A stretch of DNA of 64,000 nucleotides, taken from Panacagrimonas sp963975245 (GTDB taxonomy: Bacteria > Pseudomonadota > Gammaproteobacteria > Nevskiales > Nevskiaceae). The stretch is from NCBI GenBank assembly GCA_963975245.1, contig CAXBFJ010000003.1:186001-250000 (forward strand), in the 5' to 3' direction. A model generated the notes under the pieces. The model had not been told where the DNA came from and made no database searches. It was given only the letters and a program-made list of their open reading frames with translations. The position numbers were made by a program, and so were the translations under genes. Positions 1 to 7,908 of this stretch are shown in pieces; the first letter of the stretch is position 1; each line of letters begins with the position of its first letter.

Positions 1-328
1 CCCCCGCCTTCTGATCCCATGCACCGAATATTACTCTCTGAACCCGGGCATGGATGATCGCGCCAGCACACATCGCACAAGGCTCCAGGGTGACGTACAG
101 GCTGGTATCTGGCAGCCGATAATTCTTACCAGATGCAGCGGCCGCTCTTAGTGCCTTGATCTCAGCGTGGGCACTGGGATCATGCTCTGCAATGGGCCGG
201 TTCCAACCTTCCCCGACGATCTGACCGTTTCGAATCAGGACGGCACCGACCGGCACCTCGCCCTCGTCGGCAGCACGCTGCGCCAGTGACAGCGCATGCC
301 GCATCCACTGTTCGTCGGCTTCCTGCAT
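1..328 (-). CDS. tadA: tRNA-specific adenosine deaminase TadA (3' end cut by window edge)
   Basis: Reading the minus strand from the ATG at 328 gives a protein starting MQEADEQWMRHALSLAQ. It contains the zinc-deaminase signature HAEIKALR followed by LEPCAMCAGAI, the Zn-binding His and Cys pair with the catalytic Glu. This family converts A34 to inosine in the anticodon of tRNA-Arg(ACG) and is essential in most bacteria. The C-terminal part lies beyond base 1. The start is only four bases after the stop of the upstream transporter gene, so the two are probably co-transcribed. Confidence 0.93.
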   Translation of the reverse strand, partial: MQEADEQWMRHALSLAQRAADEGEVPVGAVLIRNGQIVGEGWNRPIAEHDPSAHAEIKALRAAAASGKNYRLPDTSLYVTLEPCAMCAGAIIHARVQRVIFGAWDQKAG

Positions 329-332
329 CTGC

Positions 333-617
333 TCAGCCTGCTGACAATCCCGCTCTGAGCGTCCAGGCACCAATGAGCAGAAAGCCAACGCCAGCGACAA
401 TCTGTAAAACTTTTGGATTGATGTGCTCGGCAATCAGAGTGCCCGCAAGGACGCCCATGCCGGCAGCTAGGACCAATGCGCTGGCCGATGCGGCAAACAC
501 GGTCCACTTGGAAGCCGGTTTGTCCGCCGCAAAGAGCAGAGTTGCAAGCTGGGTTTTGTCACCCAGCTCTGCAAGAAAGACAGTGCCGAAGACGGCGATA
601 AATATTTTGAGGTCCAT
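333..617 (-). CDS. GDT1/UPF0016 family membrane transporter, single-repeat form
   Basis: This 94-aa protein is almost entirely hydrophobic, with three likely membrane segments. It carries the family signature ELGDKTQ at about residues 17-23. The GDT1/UPF0016 family (MneA/MntX in bacteria, TMEM165 in man) exports cations, mostly Mn2+. Full-length members have two such repeats of about 90 residues; this copy has one, so it would need to dimerise or pair with a second half-protein not seen in the window. It sits between guaA (201 bp upstream) and tadA (4 bp downstream) on the same strand. The Mn2+ specificity is family knowledge and is not shown by the sequence. Confidence 0.82.
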   Translation of the reverse strand: MDLKIFIAVFGTVFLAELGDKTQLATLLFAADKPASKWTVFAASASALVLAAGMGVLAGTLIAEHINPKVLQIVAGVGFLLIGAWTLRAGLSAG

Positions 618-818
618 GGGATTTATTTGGTTTGCTTGTAGGCAACTCGGAGTGGCTGGCTATTCCACCTGACAGATCTTGCATGGGTCAGCTCGGAAAC
701 GATCAATGCGCTTTCAGCGTTCTGCGCCTTCAGATCCTTGCCGCGATGCTTTCGCCTCCAGAGCGCGGCAGACACACAGTAATCACACTCAATGCATCAA
801 CGGCACCGCGTTGGTCTG

Positions 819-2420
819 CTACTCCCACTCTATGGTTGCAGGCGGCTTGGAGGAGATGTCATAGGTCACGCGGGAGACACCGGAAATTTCGTTGCAGATG
901 CGACGCGAACAGGTATCCAGCAATTCCCATGGCAGATGTGCACTGCGTGCGGTCATGAAATCGATGGTTTGTACGGCACGCAGCGCGATCACCGGCTCAT
1001 AGCGGCGTCCGTCACCGGTGACGCCAACGCTCTTTACAGGCAGGAAAACAGCAAATGCCTGCGAGGTCTTTTCATACCAGCCGGCCTTGCGTAGTTCGGT
1101 AATGAAAATATCGTCTGCTTTGCGAAGAATGTCTGCCGAACTCTTGGTGACCTCACCCAGAATACGCACACCCAGGCCTGGTCCCGGGAAGGGATGACGA
1201 TGCACCATCTCGCTGGGCAGCCCAAGTTCGACGCCAATGGCGCGAACTTCATCCTTGAAGAGTTCGCGCAGCGGCTCAACCAGTTTGAGGTTCATTTTTT
1301 CCGGCAGGCCACCCACGTTATGGTGACTCTTGATGACATGCGCCTTGCCGCTCTTCGACCCGGCGGACTCGATCACGTCTGGATAGATCGTGCCCTGTGC
1401 CAGATAGCGCACGTTGTCGATTTTGGAGGCTTCCTCGTCAAACACCTCGACGAACAAACGCCCGATCACCTTACGCTTGGCCTCCGGGTCGGTTACGCCC
1501 TTGAGCGCGTCAAGGAAGCGCGCTTCGGCATTGACCCGGATGACCCGCACGCCCAGATGCCGTGCGAACACCTGCATCACCTGATCGCCTTCATTGAGTC
1601 GCAGCAGACCCGTATCAACAAAGACGCAGGTCAGCTGCTTGCCAATGGCGCGGTGCAACAGGGCCGCTACCACCGATGAGTCCACGCCACCGGACAATCC
1701 CAGCAACACATGATCCTGACCGACTTGCGAACGAACTCGCTCGGCGGCGTCTTCGATGATGTTGTCCGGCGTCCAGGCATGCCCACAACCGCAGATTTCA
1801 TGGACAAAACGCTCGTAGATGCGTTTTCCCTGTGTGGTGTGGGTCACTTCCGGATGAAACTGCAGCCCGTAGTAGTGGCGCTCTTCGCTTCCAATGCCTG
1901 CCACCGGCACGTCTTCGGTCGAAGCAATGACCTTGAAGCCTTCCGGCAGCTCGATCACACGGTCGCCATGGCTCATCCAGACATCGAGTAGACCGTGACC
2001 TTCGCTGTTGACCCGATCTTCAATATTGATCAGTAGGGTCGAGTGATTTCGCGCCCGAATCTCGGCATAGCCGAACTCCTTGTTGTCGGCCGCCTCAACC
2101 TTGCCTCCGAAGTGCGCTGCCATGGCCTGCATGCCATAGCAAATACCAAGTACGGGGACTTTCAAATTCCAGATGGCCTCGGCCACTCGAGGCGCATTGG
2201 CATCCAGGGTGGACTCGGGACCGCCCGACAAGATCACACCGCGAGGGGCAAACTCGGCAATATCAGCCGGATCGGCGTCCCAGGGAAACTGCTCGCAATA
2301 CACGCCCAATTCACGCACGCGGCGCGCGATCAGCTGGGTGTACTGAGATCCAAAGTCGACTACGAGAATTCGATCGGCGTGAATATTCACGGCGCTGGCT
2401 GTCTGATGGGCGTCGGTCAT
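819..2420 (-). CDS. guaA: GMP synthase (glutamine-hydrolysing)
   Basis: The protein is 533 aa from the start chosen here (MTDAHQTA); an in-frame ATG 33 bp further upstream would add a non-conserved extension. The N-terminal class I glutamine amidotransferase domain shows DFGSQYTQL, the nucleophile motif GICYGMQ and the FHPE motif. The ATP-pyrophosphatase P-loop is GLSGGVDSS, and the C-terminal dimerisation domain ends in PPATIEWE, as in typical GuaA (about 525 aa). It makes GMP from XMP in the cytosol. It lies 60 bp downstream of queA on the same strand. No guaB is adjacent. Confidence 0.97.
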   Translation of the reverse strand: MTDAHQTASAVNIHADRILVVDFGSQYTQLIARRVRELGVYCEQFPWDADPADIAEFAPRGVILSGGPESTLDANAPRVAEAIWNLKVPVLGICYGMQAMAAHFGGKVEAADNKEFGYAEIRARNHSTLLINIEDRVNSEGHGLLDVWMSHGDRVIELPEGFKVIASTEDVPVAGIGSEERHYYGLQFHPEVTHTTQGKRIYERFVHEICGCGHAWTPDNIIEDAAERVRSQVGQDHVLLGLSGGVDSSVVAALLHRAIGKQLTCVFVDTGLLRLNEGDQVMQVFARHLGVRVIRVNAEARFLDALKGVTDPEAKRKVIGRLFVEVFDEEASKIDNVRYLAQGTIYPDVIESAGSKSGKAHVIKSHHNVGGLPEKMNLKLVEPLRELFKDEVRAIGVELGLPSEMVHRHPFPGPGLGVRILGEVTKSSADILRKADDIFITELRKAGWYEKTSQAFAVFLPVKSVGVTGDGRRYEPVIALRAVQTIDFMTARSAHLPWELLDTCSRRICNEISGVSRVTYDISSKPPATIEWE

Positions 2421-2480
2421 TTTAAGGAATCTATGCGCAAATCGCGCAGGCAAATTTTTTGATTGAAGCAGGATTTCTGC

Positions 2481-3527
2481 TCAGGCTTGTGCTGCAGTCG
2501 AGCTGCCAAGGGGCTCAATCAGCATGGCATCGCCATAACTGAAGAATCGGTAGCGCCGGGCCACCGCATGAGCATAAGCCGCCATCACGCGCTCATGTCC
2601 GCCAAAAGCACAGACCAGCATCATCAGGGTGCTCTGTGGCAGATGGAAATTGGTCATCAGCAGGTCCACGGCGCGAAAAGCAACGCCCGGCGTAATGAAG
2701 ATACGCGTCTCGCCATCTCCGGTGCGTAGTTGGCCGTCAGCCTGCACAGCCGATTCCAGGGCTCGAACGCTGGTCGTGCCCACCGCCACGATGCGCCCGC
2801 CTCGCCGTCGAGTCTCTGCGAAGCGCTGCGCAAGCTCCTGACTAATGGAATAACGCTCCGCATGCATCTGGTGGGACTCAATATTTTCCACCCGCACCGG
2901 CTGGAAGGTCCCCGCCCCCACATGCAAGGTCAAAGTCGCCCGCTCTATGCCGGCGGCGTCCAGACGAGCAAGCAGAGCCTGATCAAAATGCAGGCCTGCC
3001 GTTGGCGCCGCCACCGCGCCAGGCGCTCTGGCAAACACGGTCTGGTAGCGATCAGCGTCCTCGTCTTGCGGCGTATGGCGAATATAAGGGGGAAGTGGCA
3101 GTTGCCCCGCCCGCGCCATCAGATCGAGCCAGTTTCCGGTCTCGGCCAGACATAGGTGAAAAAACTCCCCCGATCGGCCAAGAACCTTCACCGGCGCAGC
3201 CTCCCCGTGGATGGAGATCGTGCTGCCCGCCACCGGCTTCTTGGAGACGCCGAGCTGCACCAGCGCTTCTGTTTCGCTGAGCACGCGCTCGACCAGAATC
3301 TCAATTTTTCCGCCCGTGAGCTTGGTGCCGAACAAGCGCGCCTTGACGACCTGGGTGTCATTGAAAACAAGCAGGTCACCTGGCTGCAGCAGACCGGGCA
3401 AATCGGAAACGCTGCGATCCCAGAGATCCTTGCCCAAATGGAGCAGTCGACTCTGCGATCGTTTGGCAGCAGGTTGCTGCGCAATAAGCTCTTTTGGCAG
3501 CGAGTAGTCGAAATCGTCAATTTTCAT
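2481..3527 (-). CDS. queA: S-adenosylmethionine:tRNA ribosyltransferase-isomerase
   Basis: The protein is 348 aa, the normal QueA length. It begins MKIDDFDYSLPKELIAQ and contains the family blocks LLVFNDTQVVKARLFG, APTAGLHF and MLVCAFGG. QueA transfers the ribosyl part of SAM to preQ1-modified tRNA to form epoxyqueuosine in the wobble position. It is the first gene of the minus-strand run queA-guaA-transporter-tadA. The usual neighbour tgt is not present in this window. Confidence 0.97.
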   Translation of the reverse strand: MKIDDFDYSLPKELIAQQPAAKRSQSRLLHLGKDLWDRSVSDLPGLLQPGDLLVFNDTQVVKARLFGTKLTGGKIEILVERVLSETEALVQLGVSKKPVAGSTISIHGEAAPVKVLGRSGEFFHLCLAETGNWLDLMARAGQLPLPPYIRHTPQDEDADRYQTVFARAPGAVAAPTAGLHFDQALLARLDAAGIERATLTLHVGAGTFQPVRVENIESHQMHAERYSISQELAQRFAETRRRGGRIVAVGTTSVRALESAVQADGQLRTGDGETRIFITPGVAFRAVDLLMTNFHLPQSTLMMLVCAFGGHERVMAAYAHAVARRYRFFSYGDAMLIEPLGSSTAAQA

Positions 3528-3658
3528 CCGGCGCGCATTGTTCCCGAACGCCGCCGCTGCGTCATCAACGGATGTTGATTCGGATTCGGGAACTTAATCG
3601 GCCCATGGTTCGTTTACGCATTACGATATGACTCATGCGTCAGTTTTAGGCACTGGAA

Positions 3659-3877
3659 ATGATCAAGGACCCGAAGCACAAGACAGAAGATCGCCGTACG
3701 CAGAAGCGACGCTTTACCGATCGTTGGCCCATGCAGCGGTGGGTTCTCGCGGTCTTTGCACTCAGCGTTGCCCTGCAAGCGCTAAACAACCAGCGAATGG
3801 CGGCCGTCATGCTCCTGGCGGGTTTAATCGTATGGCTGTTTGATCTTTGGCAAATCCGGCGCGACAAGCGTCGCTGA
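3659..3877 (+). CDS. Small basic membrane protein, unknown function
   Basis: This 72-aa ORF has a charged, basic N-terminus (about residues 1-22), one or two hydrophobic segments (WVLAVFALSVALQAL and MAAVMLLAGLIVWLF) and a basic tail (RRDKRR). That layout is typical of a small inner-membrane protein. I do not recognise the family. The ribosome binding site is weak. It lies between the divergent queA and tRNA-Leu. Support comes from the membrane-protein pattern only, so it may not be a real gene. Confidence 0.45.
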   Translation: MIKDPKHKTEDRRTQKRRFTDRWPMQRWVLAVFALSVALQALNNQRMAAVMLLAGLIVWLFDLWQIRRDKRR

Positions 3878-3897
3878 ACATTCATGAAGCTTACGAC

Positions 3898-3925
3898 TTG
3901 GCAAAACTCACGTGCAGGGTACAAT
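3898..3925 (+). promoter_or_regulatory. Sigma-70-type promoter of tRNA-Leu
   Basis: A TTGGCA box (3898-3903) and a TACAAT box (3920-3925) are separated by 16 bp. Predicted initiation near 3932 would give a leader of about 40 nt before the tRNA at 3972. Confidence 0.55.
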
Positions 3926-3971
3926 CCGCGCCCTCGTTTTGTTGGCTAGCATGAGCACGGCACGACGCCGG

Positions 3972-4058
3972 GCCTGGGTGGCGGAATCGGTAGACGCAGG
4001 GGATTCAAAATCCCCCGATGGAAACATCGTGAGAGTTCGAGTCTCTCCCTAGGCACCA
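3972..4058 (+). tRNA. tRNA-Leu (CAA anticodon)
   Basis: The 87-nt sequence folds as a class II tRNA. The acceptor arm GCCTGGG pairs with CCTAGGC with one G-U pair. The anticodon stem GGGGA/TCCCC holds loop TTCAAAA with anticodon CAA. There is a variable arm, the T-loop GTTCGAGTC and an encoded CCA. It reads UUG codons. Confidence 0.95.
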
Positions 4059-4324
4059 TCACGACGTTGATATTGCTCATATTGTTCTGATTATGCGTAA
4101 GATTTTGCGTAATCAGCGACTCCGCGTAACCCCGCCCAAGACGACCTCTGCCAGTATCGTCCCTCGCGCTGAGCGGCCCGCAACGCTATGGCTGTCGTTC
4201 GATATGCCGGCCCTTTGCGCAGAAAAACCCCAGATATAGACTCCCGTCAGAGCTTCAATGCTGACGCTAAAGAATGAGCGGGCACCCCTCCCGGCTCACA
4301 AAAAACTATCGGAGTGAGACAACC

Positions 4325-4981
4325 ATGAGAACCAGACCTTCACAGGCATTTGCTTTTGCTGTCGGCTGCGTATTCGCGACATCGGCAAACGCCAATACAC
4401 TTCCTCAGAATCCAAGCGGCAGCCATGTCGATTTCTACTTCACAAATCTGGATTTCGAAGTCGAAACCTCGGGTTTCAAGGAGAGTATCGACGGCAACGG
4501 CTACGGCCTAGACTTCTGGTTTGGCAACGGAATTGGTCTATTCACAGCCGAAATCCAGACCAATCAGCTCGACGGCAATGTACAGGGCAATGCAGTAGAT
4601 GCTGACGCGCGCACACTCAGGGCGGGCATGGGGTATCGATTCGTCAACCAGCCGGCTCAGGGCGCCTGGATACGCGCTGAGTACGTCCAGTTTGATGGTG
4701 ATATCGATGTGCAGGGGTTTGGCTCGGCCAGCGACAAACAAGACGGTTACGCCGTGCACGCTGGCGGAATGTTGGGCCGCGGCATGGTCCGCGGCTACGG
4801 CGAGATTGGCTTTGCTGATTTGGATGATATTGACGGCTACGAGTACACCGTCGGCATCAATATTCAGCCCGGAACCGTAGGTGGCTTTCTGGAGTTTCGC
4901 GGTAGTCAGCTCGAAACGGACGAGTTCGACATTGACGAAAGTTTCAGCGATGTTCGCATAGGCGTCCGCGTCGCCTTCTGA
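4325..4981 (+). CDS. Outer-membrane beta-barrel protein
   Basis: The protein is 218 aa with a signal peptide (MRTRPSQAFAFAVGCVF, likely cleavage after ANA near residue 24). It then has alternating beta-strand-like segments rich in Tyr, Phe and Gly, and it ends in Phe (VRIGVRVAF), the usual barrel-insertion signal. The start is set by GGAGTGAG seven bases before the ATG; an in-frame ATG 51 bp upstream lacks such a site. The many Asp and Glu residues suggest an acidic exterior. It is probably an eight-strand barrel of the OmpA/OmpW size class. Its substrate or role cannot be read from the sequence. Confidence 0.75.
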   Translation: MRTRPSQAFAFAVGCVFATSANANTLPQNPSGSHVDFYFTNLDFEVETSGFKESIDGNGYGLDFWFGNGIGLFTAEIQTNQLDGNVQGNAVDADARTLRAGMGYRFVNQPAQGAWIRAEYVQFDGDIDVQGFGSASDKQDGYAVHAGGMLGRGMVRGYGEIGFADLDDIDGYEYTVGINIQPGTVGGFLEFRGSQLETDEFDIDESFSDVRIGVRVAF

Positions 4982-5083
4982 TGATCCAAAGTCAGCTCGC
5001 GAGCCTGGGATGCCGACGTCTGATACCTGCTGGCAGCCCAGGCTGACATTTGCACCGGCCTAGCACCCTGGTGCGCCAAGCGG

Positions 5084-5680
5084 CTAAGCCATACGCGTCC
5101 AGACCAGACACCGATTATTGGCGGGCATGTGGTGGTGATCCTGCAGTTCGAATCCAGCAGCCTGCGCCAGAGCCTCGACCGCTTCGAAATCCCGGATACC
5201 ACGCACAGGGTCGTCTGACTTGAGTCGGGCGTCGAAGGCGGCATTACTGTCGCTGGTGTGCGCCCCCTCAAACTTGAACGGTCCGTAAACGACCAGGCTT
5301 GCCTGTGGCGCCAGGACTTCTGGCAATCGCGCGAAAAGCTGCTGCACCTCCTCCCAAGCCATGATGTGCAAGGTATTAGCCGTGAATACGCCGTCGAATC
5401 GGGAACTTGGCCATATCGGCTGATTGACGTCCAATTCGATGGGTTCGGGCATGTTGGGTCGCTGTGCATGTGCCCGCCAGCTTCGGATCCCGGGCAGATT
5501 CTCTGCCCGATCCGAACACTGCCAGCGCAGATGCGGAAGGGCCTCCGAGAAGTAACAAGCATGCTGCCCGGTACCGCTGCCGATCTCGAGCACATTCTGG
5601 CGCGCCGCAAATGCACGCTTGAGAATTTGCTCAATCGGAGCGCGATTACGCTCGCTACTGGGCGAAAAGGGCCGATCCAT
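5084..5680 (-). CDS. DUF938-type SAM-dependent methyltransferase
   Basis: This 198-aa protein has the class I methyltransferase motif VLEIGSGTGQHACYF, an acidic motif II region (IELDVNQPIW) and the DUF938 blocks ANTLHIMAWEE and YGPFKFEGAHTS. The start MDRPFSPSSERNRAPI matches the usual family N-terminus; longer starts upstream give unconserved sequence that runs toward the divergent Nudix gene. DUF938 proteins are widespread but their substrate is not settled. The intergenic region to the plus-strand Nudix gene (5681-5865) must hold divergent promoters. Confidence 0.85.
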   Translation of the reverse strand: MDRPFSPSSERNRAPIEQILKRAFAARQNVLEIGSGTGQHACYFSEALPHLRWQCSDRAENLPGIRSWRAHAQRPNMPEPIELDVNQPIWPSSRFDGVFTANTLHIMAWEEVQQLFARLPEVLAPQASLVVYGPFKFEGAHTSDSNAAFDARLKSDDPVRGIRDFEAVEALAQAAGFELQDHHHMPANNRCLVWTRMA

Positions 5681-5865
5681 GATTCTCGTTTGCCTCTGGT
5701 GAACACGGCCGCTGGACTGCAAAGATGGGCCAAATATGGCCGTCAACTGTGGTTTCTCCCTGCGGGGTATACGCCGCGACTTGAGGCCAGCCTCTTGCAG
5801 GGTAATGATTACGGCATCAATCGCCAATGCGCGTAAGCTTCTAGCGCGCTCAATCAACGGAAAAA

Positions 5866-6459
5866 ATGGACGTCAATTTCTGCAACGCCTGCGGCAAACC
5901 CGTAGAGCACCGAGTGCCCGATGGCGACAACCTGCCCCGGCACATCTGCCCGGCTTGCGGCCACATTCAGTACTTCAACCCGCGCATGATCGTGGGCTGT
6001 ATTCCAGAGTGGGAAGATGGCCGCATCCTGATGTGCAAGCGCAACATCGAGCCGCGACTTGGGCTATGGACGTTCCCGGCCGGGTTTCTGGAGCTTGGCG
6101 AAACCAGTGCACAGGGCGCCGCTCGCGAAGCTCGCGAAGAATCCCTAGCGGAAGTTGAAGTGGGCGAACTACTGGCCGTCATCAACGTGCCCTACGTCTC
6201 GCAGGTCTATCTCGTACACCGCGCGAAGATGTTGTCGGAGCATCACGGTCCGACGCCCGAAAGCAGCGAAACCTGCCTGATGAGCGAAGAAGAAATTCCC
6301 TGGAAGGACATCGCCTTTCCGACCATTTTTCATAGCCTCGAATATTTCTTCGAGGATCGCGCGGCAGGTCAGCAGCAGATTCACTCGCTGGACCTGCATT
6401 ACAAGCCGCGCAGGCACCGACGCCAGGAATCCGATGCTGCCCAGAATCCACAGACCTGA
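5866..6459 (+). CDS. Zinc-ribbon Nudix hydrolase
   Basis: The 197-aa protein starts with a zinc ribbon (CNACG near residue 6 and CPACG near residue 28). It continues with a Nudix domain whose box reads GFLELGETSAQGAAREAREES, matching GX5EX7REUXEE. Such proteins, related to the C-terminal half of NudC, hydrolyse nucleoside diphosphate derivatives, but the exact substrate is unknown. The gene starts about 185 bp from the divergent methyltransferase. It is followed after 13 bp by the SRPBCC gene, so an operon is likely. Confidence 0.88.
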   Translation: MDVNFCNACGKPVEHRVPDGDNLPRHICPACGHIQYFNPRMIVGCIPEWEDGRILMCKRNIEPRLGLWTFPAGFLELGETSAQGAAREAREESLAEVEVGELLAVINVPYVSQVYLVHRAKMLSEHHGPTPESSETCLMSEEEIPWKDIAFPTIFHSLEYFFEDRAAGQQQIHSLDLHYKPRRHRRQESDAAQNPQT

Positions 6460-6472
6460 GCGCTGCTGAAAC

Positions 6473-6934
6473 ATGGCCGAGCATGTCGTCAGGTTCGAAC
6501 AGTTTTTCGCGGCCCCGCCAGAGGCTGTTTTTGCCTGGCTCGCGGAACACGAGAACGTAGGCAAACTGTTTCCCGGCCGAACCCGCCGAATTCAGGACGC
6601 GCCGGAAGGTAATCCCGTCAACGGTATTGGCTCTGCCCGGGAAATCCGCCTGCCCTTGATGAGCATCGTGGAAACCATCACCCGTTTCGAGCCGCCAAGC
6701 TTGATTGAGTATCGCGTCACGCGAGGCTGGCCCATTCATAACCATGTGGGGCGCATCAGACTCGAAGCCGATTCTGGCGGCACCCAACTCGAATACCTGA
6801 TTGAGTTTGATTCCCGCCTGCCATTTGCTGGCGCCCTGCTCGCCACGTCCCTTTGCCGGTACTGGCGACGCGGCATCCACAAGGCCATTGAAGACATCAG
6901 CGCCCACGCGCCCACACCTCACCCTTCCGCATGA
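6473..6934 (+). CDS. SRPBCC (START-like) ligand-binding protein
   Basis: This 153-aa cytosolic protein shows the START/polyketide-cyclase pattern: an N-terminal beta strand (VVRFEQFFAAPPEAVFAWLAE), a central beta sheet and a long C-terminal helix (LCRYWRRGIHKAIEDI). These proteins bind hydrophobic ligands in a deep cavity. Its stop overlaps the start of the following hydrolase gene by 4 bp (ATGA), which implies translational coupling. The ligand is unknown. Confidence 0.8.
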   Translation: MAEHVVRFEQFFAAPPEAVFAWLAEHENVGKLFPGRTRRIQDAPEGNPVNGIGSAREIRLPLMSIVETITRFEPPSLIEYRVTRGWPIHNHVGRIRLEADSGGTQLEYLIEFDSRLPFAGALLATSLCRYWRRGIHKAIEDISAHAPTPHPSA

Positions 6935-7875
6935 GCATTCTTAAATCTCTACTGATCGTTGCCGTACTCGCGTTGTTGGGTGCGGCCCTGCTGTACGTCG
7001 TTGCACCGGGAACATTCGTCGATCTCGCCATCAGCGCCGAACGCCGAGCCGCTGGCCTGGAAAAGCATGAAGTCGAGATTCCCGGCTTTACCGTGCAGTA
7101 TCTGGACAGCGAAGGGACCGGCGCTCCGCTGTTGCTGCTTCATGGATTCGGTGCAGACAAGGACAACTGGACGCGTGTTTCGAGAAGTCTGCACAAGCAC
7201 TACCGGGTCATTGCACCGGACCTGCCCGGCTACGGCGAAAGCGATGGCCCGACTGACGTGCCCTACACCATTGCTTCACAGGTGGAACGAGTCCGCGCAT
7301 TTGTCACTGCACTGGGCCTGACCCATGTCCATATCGGCGGTAATTCCATGGGTGGCGCCATTTCTGCCGCCTACGCTGCGGCATACCCCAATGAGGTAGG
7401 CAGCCTGTGGCTGCTGGCGCCGGCTGGAGTTGGCAGCGCTCCGACCAGTGAGCTTGGACATCTGCTGGAAGCCTCGGATGGACGCAATCCGCTGATTGCA
7501 GAAACACCAGAAGAATTTGACGCGCTCATTCACTTCGCAATGGAAAAGCCGCCCTACATGCCGGCGGCGGTAATCAGGGTATTGTCTGACCGCGCAATCG
7601 CCGCGCAGCCGCTTCGAAATCAGCAGTTCAAAGACATCATCAGTGAAGGTCTGACACTGGAGCCGCTCATTTCGGATCTACCCATTCCGACGCATATTCT
7701 CTGGGGAGATTCGGACCGGCTGCTGCATGTCGGTGGCGCCGATGTGCTCGCACGCATCTTGCCCAATGCCAGCAAGACGATAATGAAAGATATTGGGCAT
7801 CTGCCCATGATGGAGGCGCCAGAGCTGTCGGCTGAAGACTATCTGCGCTTCCGCCAGACACTGAGCGCGACTTAA
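6931..7875 (+). CDS. Membrane-anchored alpha/beta hydrolase
   Basis: The 314-aa protein has an N-terminal hydrophobic anchor or uncleaved signal (LLIVAVLALLGAALLYVVA). It then has a hydrolase fold with oxyanion motif LLLHGFG, nucleophile elbow GNSMGG (Ser near residue 139), an acid in WGDSDRLL and His in IGHLPMM (near residue 290). It resembles the MhpC/lipase-type hydrolases. The anchor places the catalytic domain in the periplasm. Substrate unknown. Translationally coupled to the SRPBCC gene. Confidence 0.85.
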   Translation: MSILKSLLIVAVLALLGAALLYVVAPGTFVDLAISAERRAAGLEKHEVEIPGFTVQYLDSEGTGAPLLLLHGFGADKDNWTRVSRSLHKHYRVIAPDLPGYGESDGPTDVPYTIASQVERVRAFVTALGLTHVHIGGNSMGGAISAAYAAAYPNEVGSLWLLAPAGVGSAPTSELGHLLEASDGRNPLIAETPEEFDALIHFAMEKPPYMPAAVIRVLSDRAIAAQPLRNQQFKDIISEGLTLEPLISDLPIPTHILWGDSDRLLHVGGADVLARILPNASKTIMKDIGHLPMMEAPELSAEDYLRFRQTLSAT

Positions 7876-7908
7876 CAAGCACATGCCTTTTAGGACGCTT
7901 CAATCACC

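Noticed and set aside
1710..2462. Plus-strand ORFs over guaA and similar long frames inside known genes
   Set aside because: They lie on the opposite strand of a well-supported gene and lack conserved motifs or ribosome binding sites.
2440..2465. T run between queA and guaA
   Set aside because: The T run is on the plus strand, while both genes run on the minus strand, so it cannot end either transcript.
4059..4324. Inverted repeat GATTATGCG..TGCGTAATC after tRNA-Leu
   Set aside because: The arms mismatch at two positions and no T tract follows, so it was not listed as a terminator.
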